From assembly GCA_016201185.1 (NCBI GenBank), contig JACQDG010000229.1:1-6433 (forward strand): a DNA stretch of 6,433 nucleotides, in the 5' to 3' direction. The notes beneath the pieces are model-generated. The model worked only from the letters and a program-made list of their open reading frames with translations. It had not been told where the DNA came from and did not search any database. A program made the translations under genes and the position numbers. Source of the stretch: Acidobacteriota bacterium (lineage in GTDB: Bacteria; Acidobacteriota; Terriglobia; Bryobacterales; JACQDG01). This document shows, piece after piece, positions 6,036-6,433 of this stretch; the stretch's first letter is position 1, and each line of letters begins with the position of its first letter.

Positions 6036-6110
6036 GTTCCGGGCCAAAACTTTCTTCCCGGCCATCCACAGAAACCTGCTTGCCTCGCCTTGACCGAGCC
6101 TGCCCGGAAC
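6036..6110. repeat. 9-bp inverted repeat in the spacer before the TonB receptor
   Basis: GTTCCGGGC (6036-6044) and GCCCGGAAC (6102-6110) are perfect inverted copies 57 bases apart. They lie between the phosphoesterase remnant and the receptor promoter region. No T-tract or known element accompanies them. They may be a distant dyad, a remnant, or chance in GC-rich DNA. Confidence 0.35.
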
Positions 6111-6130
6111 AGAGCAGAGAGAGAAAATCC

Positions 6131-6168
6131 TTGACTGCCGCCCTAGGAAGTGCTAATTCTTTGATTAG
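6131..6168 (+). promoter_or_regulatory. Possible promoter region of the TonB receptor gene
   Basis: TTGACT at 6131-6136 matches five of six -35 bases. The AT-rich stretch that follows at 6153-6168 is the only such patch before the gene and holds a small dyad, CTAAT (6153-6157) and ATTAG (6164-6168). The hexamer at 17 bases' spacing (TAATTC, 6154-6159, after TGC) is a poor -10 match, so the exact -10 is uncertain. Confidence 0.35.
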
Positions 6169-6234
6169 TAGGGTCGAGGATAGTTCTGGCACGGCTTCGC
6201 GGGCTAGAGAGCTGTCGCGGCGCGCCGTCGAAGT

Positions 6235-6244
6235 AAAGGAGTGA
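6235..6244 (+). promoter_or_regulatory. Ribosome binding site of the TonB receptor gene
   Basis: AAAGGAGTGA is a long match to the anti-Shine-Dalgarno sequence, with its core eight bases before the ATG at 6250. The GTG at 6241 is in frame but lies inside this site, so ATG 6250 is preferred. Confidence 0.8.
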
Positions 6245-6249
6245 ACCCC

Positions 6250-6433
6250 ATGCAAAATAGCGTTTTTAGCTTCCTCCGGCTGGCCGTCTGCTTTCTCGGC
6301 GCGGCGGCCTTGCTGTTCCCGCAGGGCACCAACCTGGGCACGATCCGCGGCACGGTCACGGACATCACCGGCGCCGTGGTGCCCAGCGCACGAGTGTAGA
6401 TTCTGGATGTAGATACGAAGATTGCTCGGGAGC
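6250..6433 (+). pseudogene. Start of a TonB-dependent receptor, interrupted by in-frame TAG; runs off window
   Basis: N-terminal fragment of an outer-membrane receptor of the acidobacterial TonB-dependent type. Residues 1-28 form a signal peptide (MQNSVFSFLRLAVCFLGAAA and onward). The segment GTIRGTVTDITGAVVPSARV is the first strand pair of a carboxypeptidase-regulatory-like (Cna-B-like) domain, which precedes plug and barrel in these proteins. TAG at 6397-6399 ends the frame after 49 codons. The same frame then continues with ILDVDTKIARE, exactly the expected domain continuation, so the stop interrupts a real gene. A single base change from GAG, AAG or TAC would explain it. Most of the gene lies beyond the window, so plug and barrel domains cannot be confirmed. 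It could be a true pseudogene, a sequencing error or, less likely, read through. A strong ribosome binding site precedes it. Confidence 0.72.

Noticed and set aside
6039..6061. CCGGG-N13-CCCGG hairpin as terminator of the phosphoesterase remnant
   Set aside because: Short stem, large loop and no T-run after it.
5505..6065. 186-residue open frame on the - strand opposite the phosphoesterase remnant
   Set aside because: It is antisense to recognisable phosphoesterase motifs, has no family features, and covers the promoter of the - strand operon. It is a GC-rich shadow frame.

Overview
The window reads as chromosomal DNA from a GC-rich Gram-negative bacterium, most likely an Acidobacteriota member (Solibacter/Bryobacter-like). 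That placement is an inference. It rests on the last gene, whose start looks like the large acidobacterial TonB-dependent receptors with an N-terminal carboxypeptidase-regulatory-like domain, on the SecG with a long Pro/Ala-rich tail, and on two genes for exported proteins (an NPCBM + GH36 glycosidase and an arginase-family protein).

Left part (1-1442, + strand): a conserved housekeeping block of tpiA (triose-phosphate isomerase), secG (Sec translocon subunit) and a tRNA-Leu with anticodon GAG. The secG / tRNA-Leu(GAG) adjacency is also found in Escherichia coli (secG-leuU). Both protein genes start with GTG, each placed by a good Shine-Dalgarno (SD) sequence.

Middle part (1443-5558): accessory genes. 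First comes an exported arginase-family protein (+) behind a possible extended -10 promoter. Its first metal-ligand motif is altered, and its natural C-terminus appears to sit in another frame, so a one-base deletion (real or an assembly error) is likely near 2591. Convergent to it is a two-gene unit on the - strand: a small two-helix membrane protein followed by an exported GH36 alpha-galactosidase-like enzyme with an N-terminal NPCBM domain. This unit has a recognisable promoter (TTGCTG, 17 bp, TACACT) whose -10 box lies inside a perfect 8-bp inverted repeat, a candidate operator.

Right part (5559-6433, + strand): a remnant carrying the C-terminal part of a calcineurin-like metallophosphoesterase, with a TPR-like stretch before it and no credible start. 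After it comes the start of a TonB-dependent receptor with signal peptide and strong SD, broken by an in-frame TAG after 49 codons.

I do not see a clearly new multi-gene system. The most interesting points are the atypical exported arginase homologue with its frameshifted tail, the operator-like dyad over the glycosidase promoter, and three disrupted reading frames within about 3.9 kb, which may reflect gene decay or sequence errors.
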